64,000 nt of DNA. It comes from Phycisphaerales bacterium (GTDB taxonomy: Bacteria > Planctomycetota > Phycisphaerae > Phycisphaerales > UBA1924). Under the pieces are notes generated by a model. The model did no database searches. It had not been told where the DNA came from and was given only the letters and a program-made list of their open reading frames with translations. The stretch is from NCBI GenBank assembly GCA_019744815.1, contig JAIEUA010000001.1, positions 1-64,000 of the forward strand, given 5' to 3'. Each line of letters begins with the position of its first letter. Position 1 is the first letter of the stretch. The position numbers and the translations under genes are program-made. Positions 23,219 through 31,126 of the stretch are shown in pieces.

Positions 23219-24475
23219 TCAGACCGTCGCCACTCGCCCGCGCCAGGCACGCTGGCCCGTGAGCGCGAGGTAGAGCGAGTGCCACTGGATGATCGTCATC
23301 ATCAAGACGCCCAACGGGTGCAGCAGCACGGGCGTCAGGCCCTGTTCGAAGCGGCGCGCGAGCAGGAAACGCTGCAGGATCGCCATCGCAACGCAGGAGA
23401 CCGCGAACAGGGCGGCGAGATCGGTCGGGGCTGCGTTCAGCAACGTCGGCACGAGCTTGCCGAGCAGAGCCCAAGGCACGATCACCCACGGCAGCACGTG
23501 CGCGAGCAGGTGCACCACCGTGATGAACATCAGCAGGCCGACCGAGCCGAGGCCCTCGAAGGCGTTCTTGGCGAAGCCGCGCCAGGTCTGGGCGAGGCCG
23601 CGGTACATGCGAACGCTGAGGAGATGCGTGCCGTCGAAGAGGTCGGTGTGGAAGCCGGCCTTCCGGACCTCGCGCGGCATCTTCACGCCGTCGTGCATGG
23701 AGTTCTTGAACGCCTGATGCCCGCCCGCCTTGTCGTAGGCGGCGCGGCTGACGAGGATGAACTGGCCGCAGGCGGCGGAGGCCGCGGGATCGCGGGTGGT
23801 GCGCATCCGCGGCATGGGCAGATACGAGAACAGGATGAAGAAGATCATCGGCACGGCCAGCCGCTCGGCGAGCGAGCCGGTGATCTGGCGCGGGAAGGTC
23901 GAGACCATGTCGGCCTTCTGAGCCTGAGCGAATGCGAGCGCGTCGGCGAGGCAGGCGGGCTCGAAGCGGACGTCGGCGTCGGTGAAGCAGAGCCACTGGC
24001 CGCGGGCTTGTTCGGACATGCGCCAGCAGGCGTGCTGCTTGCCATTCCAGCCGGAAGGCAAGGGCGTGACCTGTGCCGCTCGCACGCGTGGATCCGACGC
24101 GATCAGCTTCGCGAGGATGTTGGGCGTGTTGTCGGTGCTCTGGTCGTCGTAGACCAAAACCTCGATGTCGCGCTCGGTGCTGGCAAGGATCGAGCGGACG
24201 CAGGCTTCGAGGTTGGCTTCTTCGTTACGAGCGGGGACGCAGACGGTGATCCGAGGGGATGTGGGATGTGAGATGTCGGATGTCGGATGTGGGATGTTGA
24301 GGCCCGGAACCGCGGCAGCGGACGACACCGCTGAAACTCCTGCCTTCCCATCCGACATCCGCAATCCGACATCCGACATCGGCCTTCGATACACCCCCAA
24401 ATTGATCACCGTCATCGTGAGCGTGATCGCGCACAAGGCCATCGCGATCAGCAGCACGATCTCAAGAGGCGTCAT
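23219..24475 (-). CDS. Membrane GT2 glycosyltransferase (HpnB/CrtQ-like)
   Basis: About 418 residues. One transmembrane helix at 5-27, then a GT2 GT-A domain beginning ITVCVPARNEEANLEACVRSIL, with VLVYDDQSTDNT (first Asp pair), the D-x-D motif CFTDADVRF near residue 166 and QFILVSRAAYDKAGGH. Three to four C-terminal membrane helices follow (from about 300). The arrangement is that of membrane glycosyltransferases acting on lipids (hopanoid-associated HpnB, carotenoid CrtQ). It starts at the ATGA overlap with the stop of the acyltransferase gene, so the two are translationally coupled. Residues about 32-73 are not part of the fold: they translate an inserted CCGACATC repeat pair. Confidence 0.85.
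   Translation of the reverse strand: MTPLEIVLLIAMALCAITLTMTVINLGVYRRPMSDVGLRMSDGKAGVSAVSSAAAVPGLNIPHPTSDISHPTSPRITVCVPARNEEANLEACVRSILASTERDIEVLVYDDQSTDNTPNILAKLIASDPRVRAAQVTPLPSGWNGKQHACWRMSEQARGQWLCFTDADVRFEPACLADALAFAQAQKADMVSTFPRQITGSLAERLAVPMIFFILFSYLPMPRMRTTRDPAASAACGQFILVSRAAYDKAGGHQAFKNSMHDGVKMPREVRKAGFHTDLFDGTHLLSVRMYRGLAQTWRGFAKNAFEGLGSVGLLMFITVVHLLAHVLPWVIVPWALLGKLVPTLLNAAPTDLAALFAVSCVAMAILQRFLLARRFEQGLTPVLLHPLGVLMMTIIQWHSLYLALTGQRAWRGRVATV
24257..24382. repeat. Inverted CCGACATC / GGATGTCG repeat pair inside the GT2 gene (family I)
   Basis: Left block of GGATGTC/GGATGTG units (24258-24298) and right block of CCGACATC units (24349-24382) in opposite orientation, with about 50 bp between. 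It is read open in the glycosyltransferase as residues ~32-73, where the two blocks give repeated S-D-V/I-x-x-P/R. Confidence 0.85.
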
Positions 24476-25299
24476 CGCTTGGCCCCGAACCGTCGGTCCT
24501 CGACCCGTGCCGACTGCCCGCGCAGCCGGATCCACAGGTCGTAGAACCAGTTCGTCGCCGGGCCCGTGTCAGAGTCGCCCCCCGCGGCGATTTCACCCAG
24601 GGCCGGGCGGAACCGGGCCGCATCGCGGGAACGCACGGCCTCGGCCAGCCGGGCGTTGTTCTCCGCCATCGCCCGCAGGAACTCACGGTGCCAGGCGGTG
24701 GTGCTGTCGGGGCGGCTCGGCGTCGCACACGGCTCGAACCGCAGGAAGACCTCCGGTTTCTGATCGGTCCAGAAGGCGTACTCGATCGCGAGGGCGATCA
24801 CCCGCACGTTGGGGGTCTTGGCCGCGAGAGCCGCCGCACCGGGGCGCAGCTCGATCGGATCGCGCGGATCGACGAACCGACCCTGCGGCGTGATCCACAG
24901 CGTCGAGCGCGGGTTGGCGGTGAAGCGCCCGCGCACGTACTCGCCCATCGCCTGCAGACTGTCGGGGTTGTCGGGCTGGATGCCGAAGATGCCGAGCTTC
25001 TTGAAGAAGCCAAACTTCACGAGCTGCGTGGCGTCCATCGGCGCCAGCGGCTCGCGGCCGCGGCAGTCGTGGTCGTGGAGGACAAGGCTGATGAGCGGGT
25101 CCCACCACGAGGTGTGCGAGACCAGCACGATGGCGGGGGTGTCGGATTGCTGCAGCTCGGCGAGGGCGTCGCTGTGTTCGGGGAGGAGCCGGACGGCGTG
25201 GAAGGACTTCCTGAACATCCGCCGCACCCAGCGAGCGAAGTACTTCGTCACCAGGGGCGAGTACGAGGCGGGGATGAGCAGGTCCTGAGCCGCGGGCAT
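24472..25299 (-). CDS. PlsC-like lysophospholipid acyltransferase family protein
   Basis: About 275 residues. The acyltransferase motif H-x4-D is H62-D67 in VSHTSWWDPL; later, LWITPQGRFVDPRD is the family's 'G-x-x-x-x-P' (PEG-like) block III, and VIALAIEYAFWTD block IV. These enzymes transfer an acyl chain to a hydroxyl of a lipid. Because its stop codon overlaps the start of a membrane GT2 gene, a glycosyltransferase-plus-acyltransferase pair acting on the same lipid (as CrtQ/CrtO in carotenoid glyco-esters) is a reasonable inference. ATG 25299 is the start; the much longer open frame upstream is a shadow of the oxidoreductase. Confidence 0.85.
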   Translation of the reverse strand: MPAAQDLLIPASYSPLVTKYFARWVRRMFRKSFHAVRLLPEHSDALAELQQSDTPAIVLVSHTSWWDPLISLVLHDHDCRGREPLAPMDATQLVKFGFFKKLGIFGIQPDNPDSLQAMGEYVRGRFTANPRSTLWITPQGRFVDPRDPIELRPGAAALAAKTPNVRVIALAIEYAFWTDQKPEVFLRFEPCATPSRPDSTTAWHREFLRAMAENNARLAEAVRSRDAARFRPALGEIAAGGDSDTGPATNWFYDLWIRLRGQSARVEDRRFGAKR

Positions 25300-25341
25300 G
25301 GGGCATCGTTGGGTGGTCGGCGGGGCGGTGCGGGACGCCGC

Positions 25342-25347
25342 TACCCT
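25342..25347 (+). promoter_or_regulatory. Possible -10 box (TACCCT), leaderless arrangement
   Basis: TACCCT ends 7 bases before ATG 25355 with no ribosome site between, in the 55-bp divergent gap between acyltransferase and oxidoreductase. Confidence 0.3.
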
Positions 25348-25354
25348 CGACCCG

Positions 25355-27028
25355 ATGCGAGAAACGACGGCGGACATCGTGATCATCGGCGCCGGCGCCG
25401 GCGGGTTCGCCGCCGCCTTGGCCGCGTGCGAGGCCGGGCGAACGGTGATTCTGACCGAGCCGACGGACTGGATCGGCGGCCAGTTCACCAGCCAGGCCGT
25501 CCCGCCCGATGAGCACCGCTGGATCGAGGATGGGGTGGGCAACCGCGCGTACCTCGATCTGCGGAATCGGGTGCGGCGGTGGTACGCGGAGAACCGTCGG
25601 CTCACGCCGGAGGCCTTGGGAAACCCGCGCCTCAACCCGGGCAACGGCTGGGTCAGCCACCTGTGCGCCGAGCCCCGCGTGTGGCACGCGGTGATGCAGG
25701 ATCTGCTCCGCCCGCACGTCGAAGCCGGACGACTGACCGTGCTGCTCGAGCACGAGCCCACGCGGGTCGAATGCCGCGGCGACCGGATCGACGCGGTGCA
25801 CCTGCGCGGACCCTCGGGGAACGTCGTCGTCCGCGCCCCGTTCGTCCTCGACGCCACCGAGACCGGCGATCTGTACGAGCTCGCGGGCGTCGAGCACCTG
25901 ATCGGCGCCGAGCATCAGAACGACTTCGGCGAACTCCACGCCCGCACCGATCGGGCCGACTGGCGCGATCAGCAGGGGATCAGCTGGTGCTTCGCGCTCG
26001 AGCACCGGCCCGGCGAAGATCACACCATTTCCAAGCCCGCGGCGTACGACTGGTGGAAGTCGTACTCCCCCACCATCGCCGCCGAGCCCGGACTCGCCGG
26101 AGTCGCCTGGCCCGGCCCGCTGCTTTCGTGGACGGTGGCCAGCCACAACGAGAGCGGGCGGCACACCTTCCCGTTCCTGCCCTGGCCGAGCGAGCCCAAG
26201 GCGGGCGAATGGGAGATGTGGCGCTACCGCCGGATCGTCGATCGCGCGATCCACGCCACCAACGCCGAGCAGCACCCCGATGTCTGCCTGGTGAACTGGG
26301 TGCAGATGGATTACTGGCAGCGTCCGCTGCTGGGGGTCTCGGCCGCCGATCGGGCACTGGCGCTCCGCGAGGCCCGCGAGCAGAGCCTGTGTCTTTTGTA
26401 CTGGATGCAGACCGAGGCACCGCGCGGCGAGGCGTCCGACAAGACCGGGTTTCCTGGCCTGCGCCTTCGAGGGGACGAGCTGGGGACCTCCGACGGCTTC
26501 GCCAAGGCCGCGTACATCCGTGAGCCGCGCCGGCTGCTCGCCCGCACCATGCTGAGCGAGGCCCACCTGGGGACCGAGCAGCGACGCCGCGACGGTCACC
26601 CCAACATGGACTTTGTGCCTCCCGGCATGAGCGAGAAATCGGGCCGACTGGGCATGGGCGAGCCCTTCGCCGACTCGGTCGCGATCGGGCACTACACCCT
26701 CGACCTGCACCCCTCGTGCAGCGGGCGGAATTCGGTGTACGTGCCCGCGGCCCCCTACCGCATCCCGCTGGGGTCGCTGATCCCGGTACGCGTGACCAAC
26801 CTCATCGCGGCGGGCAAGGGCATCGGGGTGACGCACGTCGCCAACGGCTGCAGCCGGATGCACCACACCGAGTTCGCGATCGGGGAAGCCGCCGGCACGC
26901 TCGCGGCCGAGTGCCTGGATCGCCAGACCGTGCCCGCAGCCATCCACGCGGATGCAACCCGGACCCGCGCGTACCAGACCCGCCTTGCCTCCCGGGGTGT
27001 GGCGATGCGGTGGCCCTGGGAGGTTTGA
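25355..27028 (+). CDS. FAD-dependent oxidoreductase
   Basis: A 557-residue flavoprotein. The dinucleotide-binding motif GAGAGG is at residues 12-17 (ADIVIIGAGAGGFAAALAAC), followed by TEPTDWIGGQFTSQAVPPDE, which matches the FAD_oxidored family (PF12831 type), then FVLDATETGDLYELAG and, near the C-terminus, VTNLIAAGKGIGVTHVANGCSRMHHTEFAIGEAAGTLAA, the second FAD contact. The substrate is not known for most members. No signal peptide, so cytosolic. The divergent neighbour is the acyltransferase/GT2 pair, which may share its promoter region. A start at 25298 would overlap that gene, so ATG 25355 is used. Confidence 0.85.
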   Translation: MRETTADIVIIGAGAGGFAAALAACEAGRTVILTEPTDWIGGQFTSQAVPPDEHRWIEDGVGNRAYLDLRNRVRRWYAENRRLTPEALGNPRLNPGNGWVSHLCAEPRVWHAVMQDLLRPHVEAGRLTVLLEHEPTRVECRGDRIDAVHLRGPSGNVVVRAPFVLDATETGDLYELAGVEHLIGAEHQNDFGELHARTDRADWRDQQGISWCFALEHRPGEDHTISKPAAYDWWKSYSPTIAAEPGLAGVAWPGPLLSWTVASHNESGRHTFPFLPWPSEPKAGEWEMWRYRRIVDRAIHATNAEQHPDVCLVNWVQMDYWQRPLLGVSAADRALALREAREQSLCLLYWMQTEAPRGEASDKTGFPGLRLRGDELGTSDGFAKAAYIREPRRLLARTMLSEAHLGTEQRRRDGHPNMDFVPPGMSEKSGRLGMGEPFADSVAIGHYTLDLHPSCSGRNSVYVPAAPYRIPLGSLIPVRVTNLIAAGKGIGVTHVANGCSRMHHTEFAIGEAAGTLAAECLDRQTVPAAIHADATRTRAYQTRLASRGVAMRWPWEV

Positions 27029-27051
27029 GCGGCCCGAGCCCCACCCTTCAG

Positions 27052-27090
27052 GCCCACGATTTGGGCCCACGATTTGGGCCCACGTTTCGG
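27052..27090. repeat. Triplicated GCCCACGATTTGG
   Basis: Two exact and one degenerate (GCCCACGTTTCGG) head-to-tail copies just after the oxidoreductase stop. Confidence 0.7.
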
Positions 27091-27223
27091 GGTGGACGGC
27101 CCCCGCATCCCCGCCATCGGGGTGCTCGCCCATGGCCGGTTCTCACCGCGTGCGAGCGATCGCCCGAGTGTGATGACCGGGTGACCCCCGATGCCCATTA
27201 GCGCGCCGAGCTCGAAGGGCTGT

Positions 27224-27229
27224 TAGTAT
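27224..27229 (+). promoter_or_regulatory. Possible -10 box (TAGTAT) of the glycan operon
   Basis: TTAGTATT lies 42 bp before ATG 27272, in a GC-rich setting; same motif as before the genes at 46859 and 2306. Confidence 0.35.
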
Positions 27230-27271
27230 TCCAGGGGCTGGGGACACGACAACGCGTTCGCGGGAGCGCTC

Positions 27272-28231
27272 ATGGGTGTTTTGGAAAGTGCCACCTCGGC
27301 TGAGGTGGTTTCGTTGTCGCGCACTGGGGCGGCAGGAAACGATCAGCCATCGCTCGATCCGTTGCACGACGCTCCGTCGGGAGTGGCCGCACAGGGTTCC
27401 CCGCAGGCTGCCACTTTGGTTGCCGGGAAGACCCGGACAACCTACGAGGTGTGCGTCGCGCTTCCGGTTTTCAATGCCGAGACCTCGATCGACGTGACAC
27501 TCAAAAAGGTGCTGGAATTTGCGCGCCAGCACCCGACATGGGAGTTCGTGTTCGTGGACGACGGCTCGCGGGACCGCACGGGACAGATCCTGCGAGGGCG
27601 TGTCCTATCGCTCGAGGTGGGCGACCCTGAAGTTGCGGGACGGGTGCGGGTGATCTCGCTGCGGGCCAACCGCGGCAAAGGGTTCGTGATCCGGCACGCC
27701 GCCTTGGCCAGCACCGCCGAGTGTTTCTTGTTCACCGATGGCGACCTGGCGTACTCGCTCGATCAGCTCGACACCCTGCGCGAGGCCTTGCGCACCGCCG
27801 AGGTCGCGGTGGGTTGCCGAGCCCAGCCCAGCGGCGACTTTGCCGCCGAGCCGGCGCGGCGGATCATGGGCATCGTCTTCAACCGCCTGGCGCGGCTGGT
27901 GACCGGGCTGTCGCTCCCGGACACGCAGGCCGGGCTCAAGGGATTCCGCGGCCCGGCGGCGCGGGAGATCTTCTCTCGCTGCCGCATCGCTGATTTCGCC
28001 TTCGACGTCGAGGTCCTGTACCTGGCCCGCCGCCTGGGATGCTCGATCACGCGGGTGACGGCGCGGGTCAGCGGGACCCACGCGGCCTCGGGCACCAGCG
28101 TCCGGATCATCCGCGATCCGTGGGTGATGCTCCGCAGCCTCGTCAGCATCCGGACCTTCAGCGCGATGGGCCGGTATCAGCTTGCGGCGCGGGCGGCCAC
28201 CACCAGCGATCGCGGCGCCCAGAACGCGTAG
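27272..28231 (+). CDS. GT2 glycosyltransferase (DPM1-like)
   Basis: A 319-residue protein with a disordered first 60 residues and a GT-A domain: VCVALPVFNAETSIDVTLKKVL, FVFVDDGSRDRTGQIL, then ISLRANRGKGFVIRHAAL, and the D-x-D motif TDGDLAYS, followed by GCRAQPSGD and a family 'G-x-K-x-F/G-x' element TQAGLKGFRGPAA. This is the polyprenyl-phosphate mannose/glucose synthase type. No membrane anchor is seen. It heads a run of three genes (GT2, deacetylase, GT87) with 3-bp or less spacing, so it probably charges a lipid carrier for the GT87 enzyme. Confidence 0.88.
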   Translation: MGVLESATSAEVVSLSRTGAAGNDQPSLDPLHDAPSGVAAQGSPQAATLVAGKTRTTYEVCVALPVFNAETSIDVTLKKVLEFARQHPTWEFVFVDDGSRDRTGQILRGRVLSLEVGDPEVAGRVRVISLRANRGKGFVIRHAALASTAECFLFTDGDLAYSLDQLDTLREALRTAEVAVGCRAQPSGDFAAEPARRIMGIVFNRLARLVTGLSLPDTQAGLKGFRGPAAREIFSRCRIADFAFDVEVLYLARRLGCSITRVTARVSGTHAASGTSVRIIRDPWVMLRSLVSIRTFSAMGRYQLAARAATTSDRGAQNA

Positions 28232-28234
28232 CCG

Positions 28235-29044
28235 ATGGCGACGACTCCCCCATCGACCGTGCTCCTGAGCTTCGACGCGGAAGAGTTCGACCTCCCGCTG
28301 GAGTTCGGCGTGAACCTGCCCGTACGCGAGCGCTTCCGCATCGGGGGCGAGGGCATCACCCGGACGCTGCTCCTGCTCCAAGAGTGCGGCGTACGAGCCA
28401 CGTTCTTTGTCACCGGCGCGATGGCGGAGAACCGCCCCGATCTGGTGCGCTGGATCGTGCGCGACGGGCATGAATTGGCGAGCCACTCGCTCGTGCACAC
28501 CGGCTTTGAGCCCGATCACCCCGAGCGCAGCCGCGTGCTGCTGGAACGGCTTTCGGGCGCGCCGGTGGTCGGGTTCCGCATGCCACGCCTGGCCAAGATC
28601 GACCTGGGCGCGCTGCGCGACGCCGGCTATCGCTACGACGCGTCGCTCAACCCGATCTGGCTGCCCGGTCGGTACAACAAGCTGAACTCACCTCGGACCA
28701 CGCACCAGCGTGAGGGCGTGGTGGTGATCCCCGCGGGCACGAGCCCGTTGATCCGCTGGCCGCTCTTTTGGCTCGCGTTCAAGAACCAGCCGCGGCTGCT
28801 GACGCGGTGCACCACCGCGTGGTCGCTGTCGTGGGACCGCGTGACGCCGCTGTACTTCCACCCGTGGGAGCTGATGAACATCCAAGGCCACGGCCTGCCG
28901 CGCTGGTTGACGAGACGGAGCGGCACCGAGATGGTCGCCGCCCTGCGCGAGCACCTGCGGTGGCTGAAGCAGCGGGCCCGGTTCATCACCTTCGCCGAGC
29001 ATGCCCGCGCCTGGTCGGACGCCGCACTGAAAAGGACTGCTTGA
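28235..29044 (+). CDS. Polysaccharide deacetylase family protein (NodB domain)
   Basis: A 269-residue NodB-type protein. Motif 1 LSFDAEEFD (catalytic base Asp and metal Asp), ATFFVTGAM, motif 2 HELASHSLVH (the two metal His), motif 3 GFRMPR, and the late motif FHPWEL typical of the 'DUF3473' class associated with exopolysaccharide export loci. It removes N- or O-acetyl groups from a polysaccharide. No signal peptide is obvious. Start ATG 28235, 3 bp after the GT2 stop, and it overlaps the next gene by one base (TGATG). Confidence 0.9.
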   Translation: MATTPPSTVLLSFDAEEFDLPLEFGVNLPVRERFRIGGEGITRTLLLLQECGVRATFFVTGAMAENRPDLVRWIVRDGHELASHSLVHTGFEPDHPERSRVLLERLSGAPVVGFRMPRLAKIDLGALRDAGYRYDASLNPIWLPGRYNKLNSPRTTHQREGVVVIPAGTSPLIRWPLFWLAFKNQPRLLTRCTTAWSLSWDRVTPLYFHPWELMNIQGHGLPRWLTRRSGTEMVAALREHLRWLKQRARFITFAEHARAWSDAALKRTA

Positions 29045-30312
29045 TGTCCGCACCGACACCACCGCCGGCCTTGGGATGGCAACGCTTCATCGGGCTCCCA
29101 CCTTGGAGCACGGCGGACGACTCGCTTCGAGGCCGCTGGTTCGCCGACCGATTGTGCGTGCGCCTCGGATGGCTTTCGTGGTTGATCGTCGGCACGGTGC
29201 TCTCGATCGTCGTCGCCCGCAACCCCAACCACTGGACCATCAGCGCGTTCTATCGCAACGCGGCATCGGCGTGGTGGCACGGGACCGATCTCTACTCGCC
29301 AGGGCAAGAAGGCTGGCTCTATCCGCCGCAGTCGGCGATCCTCTACTCGCCGCTGTTGATCGGCCCCACGTGGTTCGGCGAGGTGCTGTGCCGCGTGATC
29401 GGGCTGATCATGCTCGCGATCGGCTGCTGGCGGGTGTCGCGGATGCTCTCCCGCCGTGAGTGGAACGCGCCGTTCTTCCTGGTCTCGACCATCACTCTGG
29501 GCGTCAGCGGCGGGGCGTTCCTGAACGGACAGGGCAACCTGCCGCTCGCGGCGTCGATGATGCTCGCCTGTGCGGCCCTCGGCTCGGGCCGCTGGTGGTG
29601 GGCGACTCTGTGGCTGGCGGTGTCCGCGACCATCAAGCCCCCGGGCGTGGTAATGCCGATGCTGGCGTTCGCGCTCTACCCGGCGCTGTGGTGGCGTCTG
29701 CCTCTGGCGGGGCTTTTTGTGTTGGTGATGCCCTGGGTCTTCAGCCCGACCGATCCGGGCTACGCCACCGCTCAGTACCGGGCCGGCATCGCCAAGGTGC
29801 TCGAAGCCGGCGGCCCGATGGTCATCCCCCGCTCCTTCGCCGACTTGCAGAGCGTGCTCGCGTTCTTCGGCTGGAGACCGGAGGCACGCACGCTGACACT
29901 CGTCCGCGCCGGTGCCGCGCTCGTGACGCTCGCCTTCGCGTTCGTGGCCCGGCGCCGGGCCGAGCCGTTGCTGGCCGCGGTGCTGATCTGGTCGCTCGCG
30001 GCGTCGTACCTCATGGTCTGCAACCCCCGCTCCGAGGGCGTGGGCTACGTCATCGTGGCGCCGGCGCTCGTGCTCGTCGGGCTGTGGCTCGCGGGACGCG
30101 CGGCGTCCGGTTGGACCTCGACCGCGTGGCGGGCGATCGGCGTGGGCCTGATCGGCTCGGCCCTGCTGATGTCGTTCGTGCACGAGCTGCAGGCGCACAG
30201 CAAGGACTTCGTGGTCCGCCCGCTGCTCACGATGATCTTCTGGGGAATCGTGGCGGTGATCTGCATCACCGGACTGGCGCGCGAACAAAATCCCAGGCAG
30301 ACGACGCCCTAG
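29044..30312 (+). CDS. GT87-type polyprenyl-P-mannose dependent glycosyltransferase
   Basis: A 422-residue inner-membrane protein with about ten helices. The first extracytoplasmic loop has 'Y-R-N-A-A-S-A-W-W-H-G-T-D-L-Y' and YPPQSAILYSPL, the pattern of the GT87 (DUF2029) alpha-mannosyltransferase family, with the acidic residue of the loop and a later IKPPG-x-x-x element. It uses a lipid-linked sugar in the periplasm to modify a glycan or lipid. It is translationally coupled to the deacetylase (TGATG) and is the last gene of the operon. Confidence 0.85.
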   Translation: MSAPTPPPALGWQRFIGLPPWSTADDSLRGRWFADRLCVRLGWLSWLIVGTVLSIVVARNPNHWTISAFYRNAASAWWHGTDLYSPGQEGWLYPPQSAILYSPLLIGPTWFGEVLCRVIGLIMLAIGCWRVSRMLSRREWNAPFFLVSTITLGVSGGAFLNGQGNLPLAASMMLACAALGSGRWWWATLWLAVSATIKPPGVVMPMLAFALYPALWWRLPLAGLFVLVMPWVFSPTDPGYATAQYRAGIAKVLEAGGPMVIPRSFADLQSVLAFFGWRPEARTLTLVRAGAALVTLAFAFVARRRAEPLLAAVLIWSLAASYLMVCNPRSEGVGYVIVAPALVLVGLWLAGRAASGWTSTAWRAIGVGLIGSALLMSFVHELQAHSKDFVVRPLLTMIFWGIVAVICITGLAREQNPRQTTP

Positions 30313-30315
30313 CGA

Positions 30316-30789
30316 TCACCACCCGCTCGGCAGCGGCTTGCTCGTGAATGCGCCCGTCAGTTCGCCCAGACGCGAGCGGATGTCGTCAATCAGGTCGCGC
30401 TCGAGGGTGGAGTCGCCGAACGCGCCGACGCGGCACGCGATCCGCAGCGGGATCGGGCCTTCCTGGCTCAGCCGCTGCGTCGGATCGGGGGCCTGATCGC
30501 GGCTGATCACCAGCGATACCTCTTCCTGCTTCGACGTGATCAGGCGATAGTCGAACGTCTTCGGATCCGACGCGTCCAAACGCTCCACCACCACCCCTCG
30601 ATGCCCGGCGGCGGCCATCACCGCGGCGTCCACGTCGGACCACTCCCCCATCGCCCGGACATTCGTGCCCTCGATCGTGAACATCCCGCCGCGGCCTCCC
30701 GCGCTGCCAGAGCAGCCCGACAGGCCGCCCAGACCCAGAATCGCGGCTGAAAGTCCGAGAACCAAAATGTTCGTTCTTTGATTGGTCAT
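30316..30789 (-). CDS. Small lipoprotein
   Basis: A 157-residue lipoprotein. The signal peptide TNILVLGLSAAILGLGGLSGC ends in the lipobox L-S-G-C (Cys 27 or so), followed by a glycine-rich linker. The mature domain has one alpha/beta unit (FTIEGTNVRAMGEWSDVDAAVMAAAGHRGVVVERLDASD) of no recognised family. ATG 30789. It converges with the GT87 gene end (4 bp between stops). Confidence 0.7.
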   Translation of the reverse strand: MTNQRTNILVLGLSAAILGLGGLSGCSGSAGGRGGMFTIEGTNVRAMGEWSDVDAAVMAAAGHRGVVVERLDASDPKTFDYRLITSKQEEVSLVISRDQAPDPTQRLSQEGPIPLRIACRVGAFGDSTLERDLIDDIRSRLGELTGAFTSKPLPSGW

Positions 30790-31126
30790 GATCGCGTCCG
30801 GGAAAGTAGTCGATGATAGTGAACGGGGCGTCGGCGTGCGGCCGGGCGGCGTGAGCCCGATCCGCCCGCCAAGGCCGGGGGTTCGATGTTCCGTACACTT
30901 TTGTTCCTCGTCCCAGCTCATTCCAAGGCCATTCACCACGGAGATCACGGAGACCACGGTGGCGGGTTGAGGCAGAGACCCCGAGATCGAATCCACCGCT
31001 GCCCTCGATCGCTTCCGTGCCCTTGTGCTCCGCTCCGTGTTCTCCGTGTTCTCTGTGGTGAGATGCCTTTCTCTCCGTGAAGACAGTTCCCGAACCCCCG
31101 GAGGGCGGCGTCTGCCGTCCAACCAC
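30790..31126. other. Gene-free stretch filled by a family A repeat
   Basis: Contains GTTCCGTACACTTTTG, then CCACGGAGATCACGGAGACC (about 30937-30958) and, inverted, CTCCGTGTTCTCCGTGTTCT through 31080. The phoH start lies just right of it. Nothing else recognised. Confidence 0.7.
30930..31080. repeat. Repeat family A copy upstream of phoH
   Basis: Inverted arms CACCACGGAGATCACGGAGA and CGTGTTCTCTGTGGTGAGAT flank a ~75-bp middle. Several phase-matched CACGGAG/CTCCGTG units occur on each side. Confidence 0.8.

Noticed and set aside
24683..27133. 816-residue antisense frame across the oxidoreductase and acyltransferase.
   Set aside because: His/Arg/Gly-rich and without motifs; oxidoreductase sense frame has FAD motifs.
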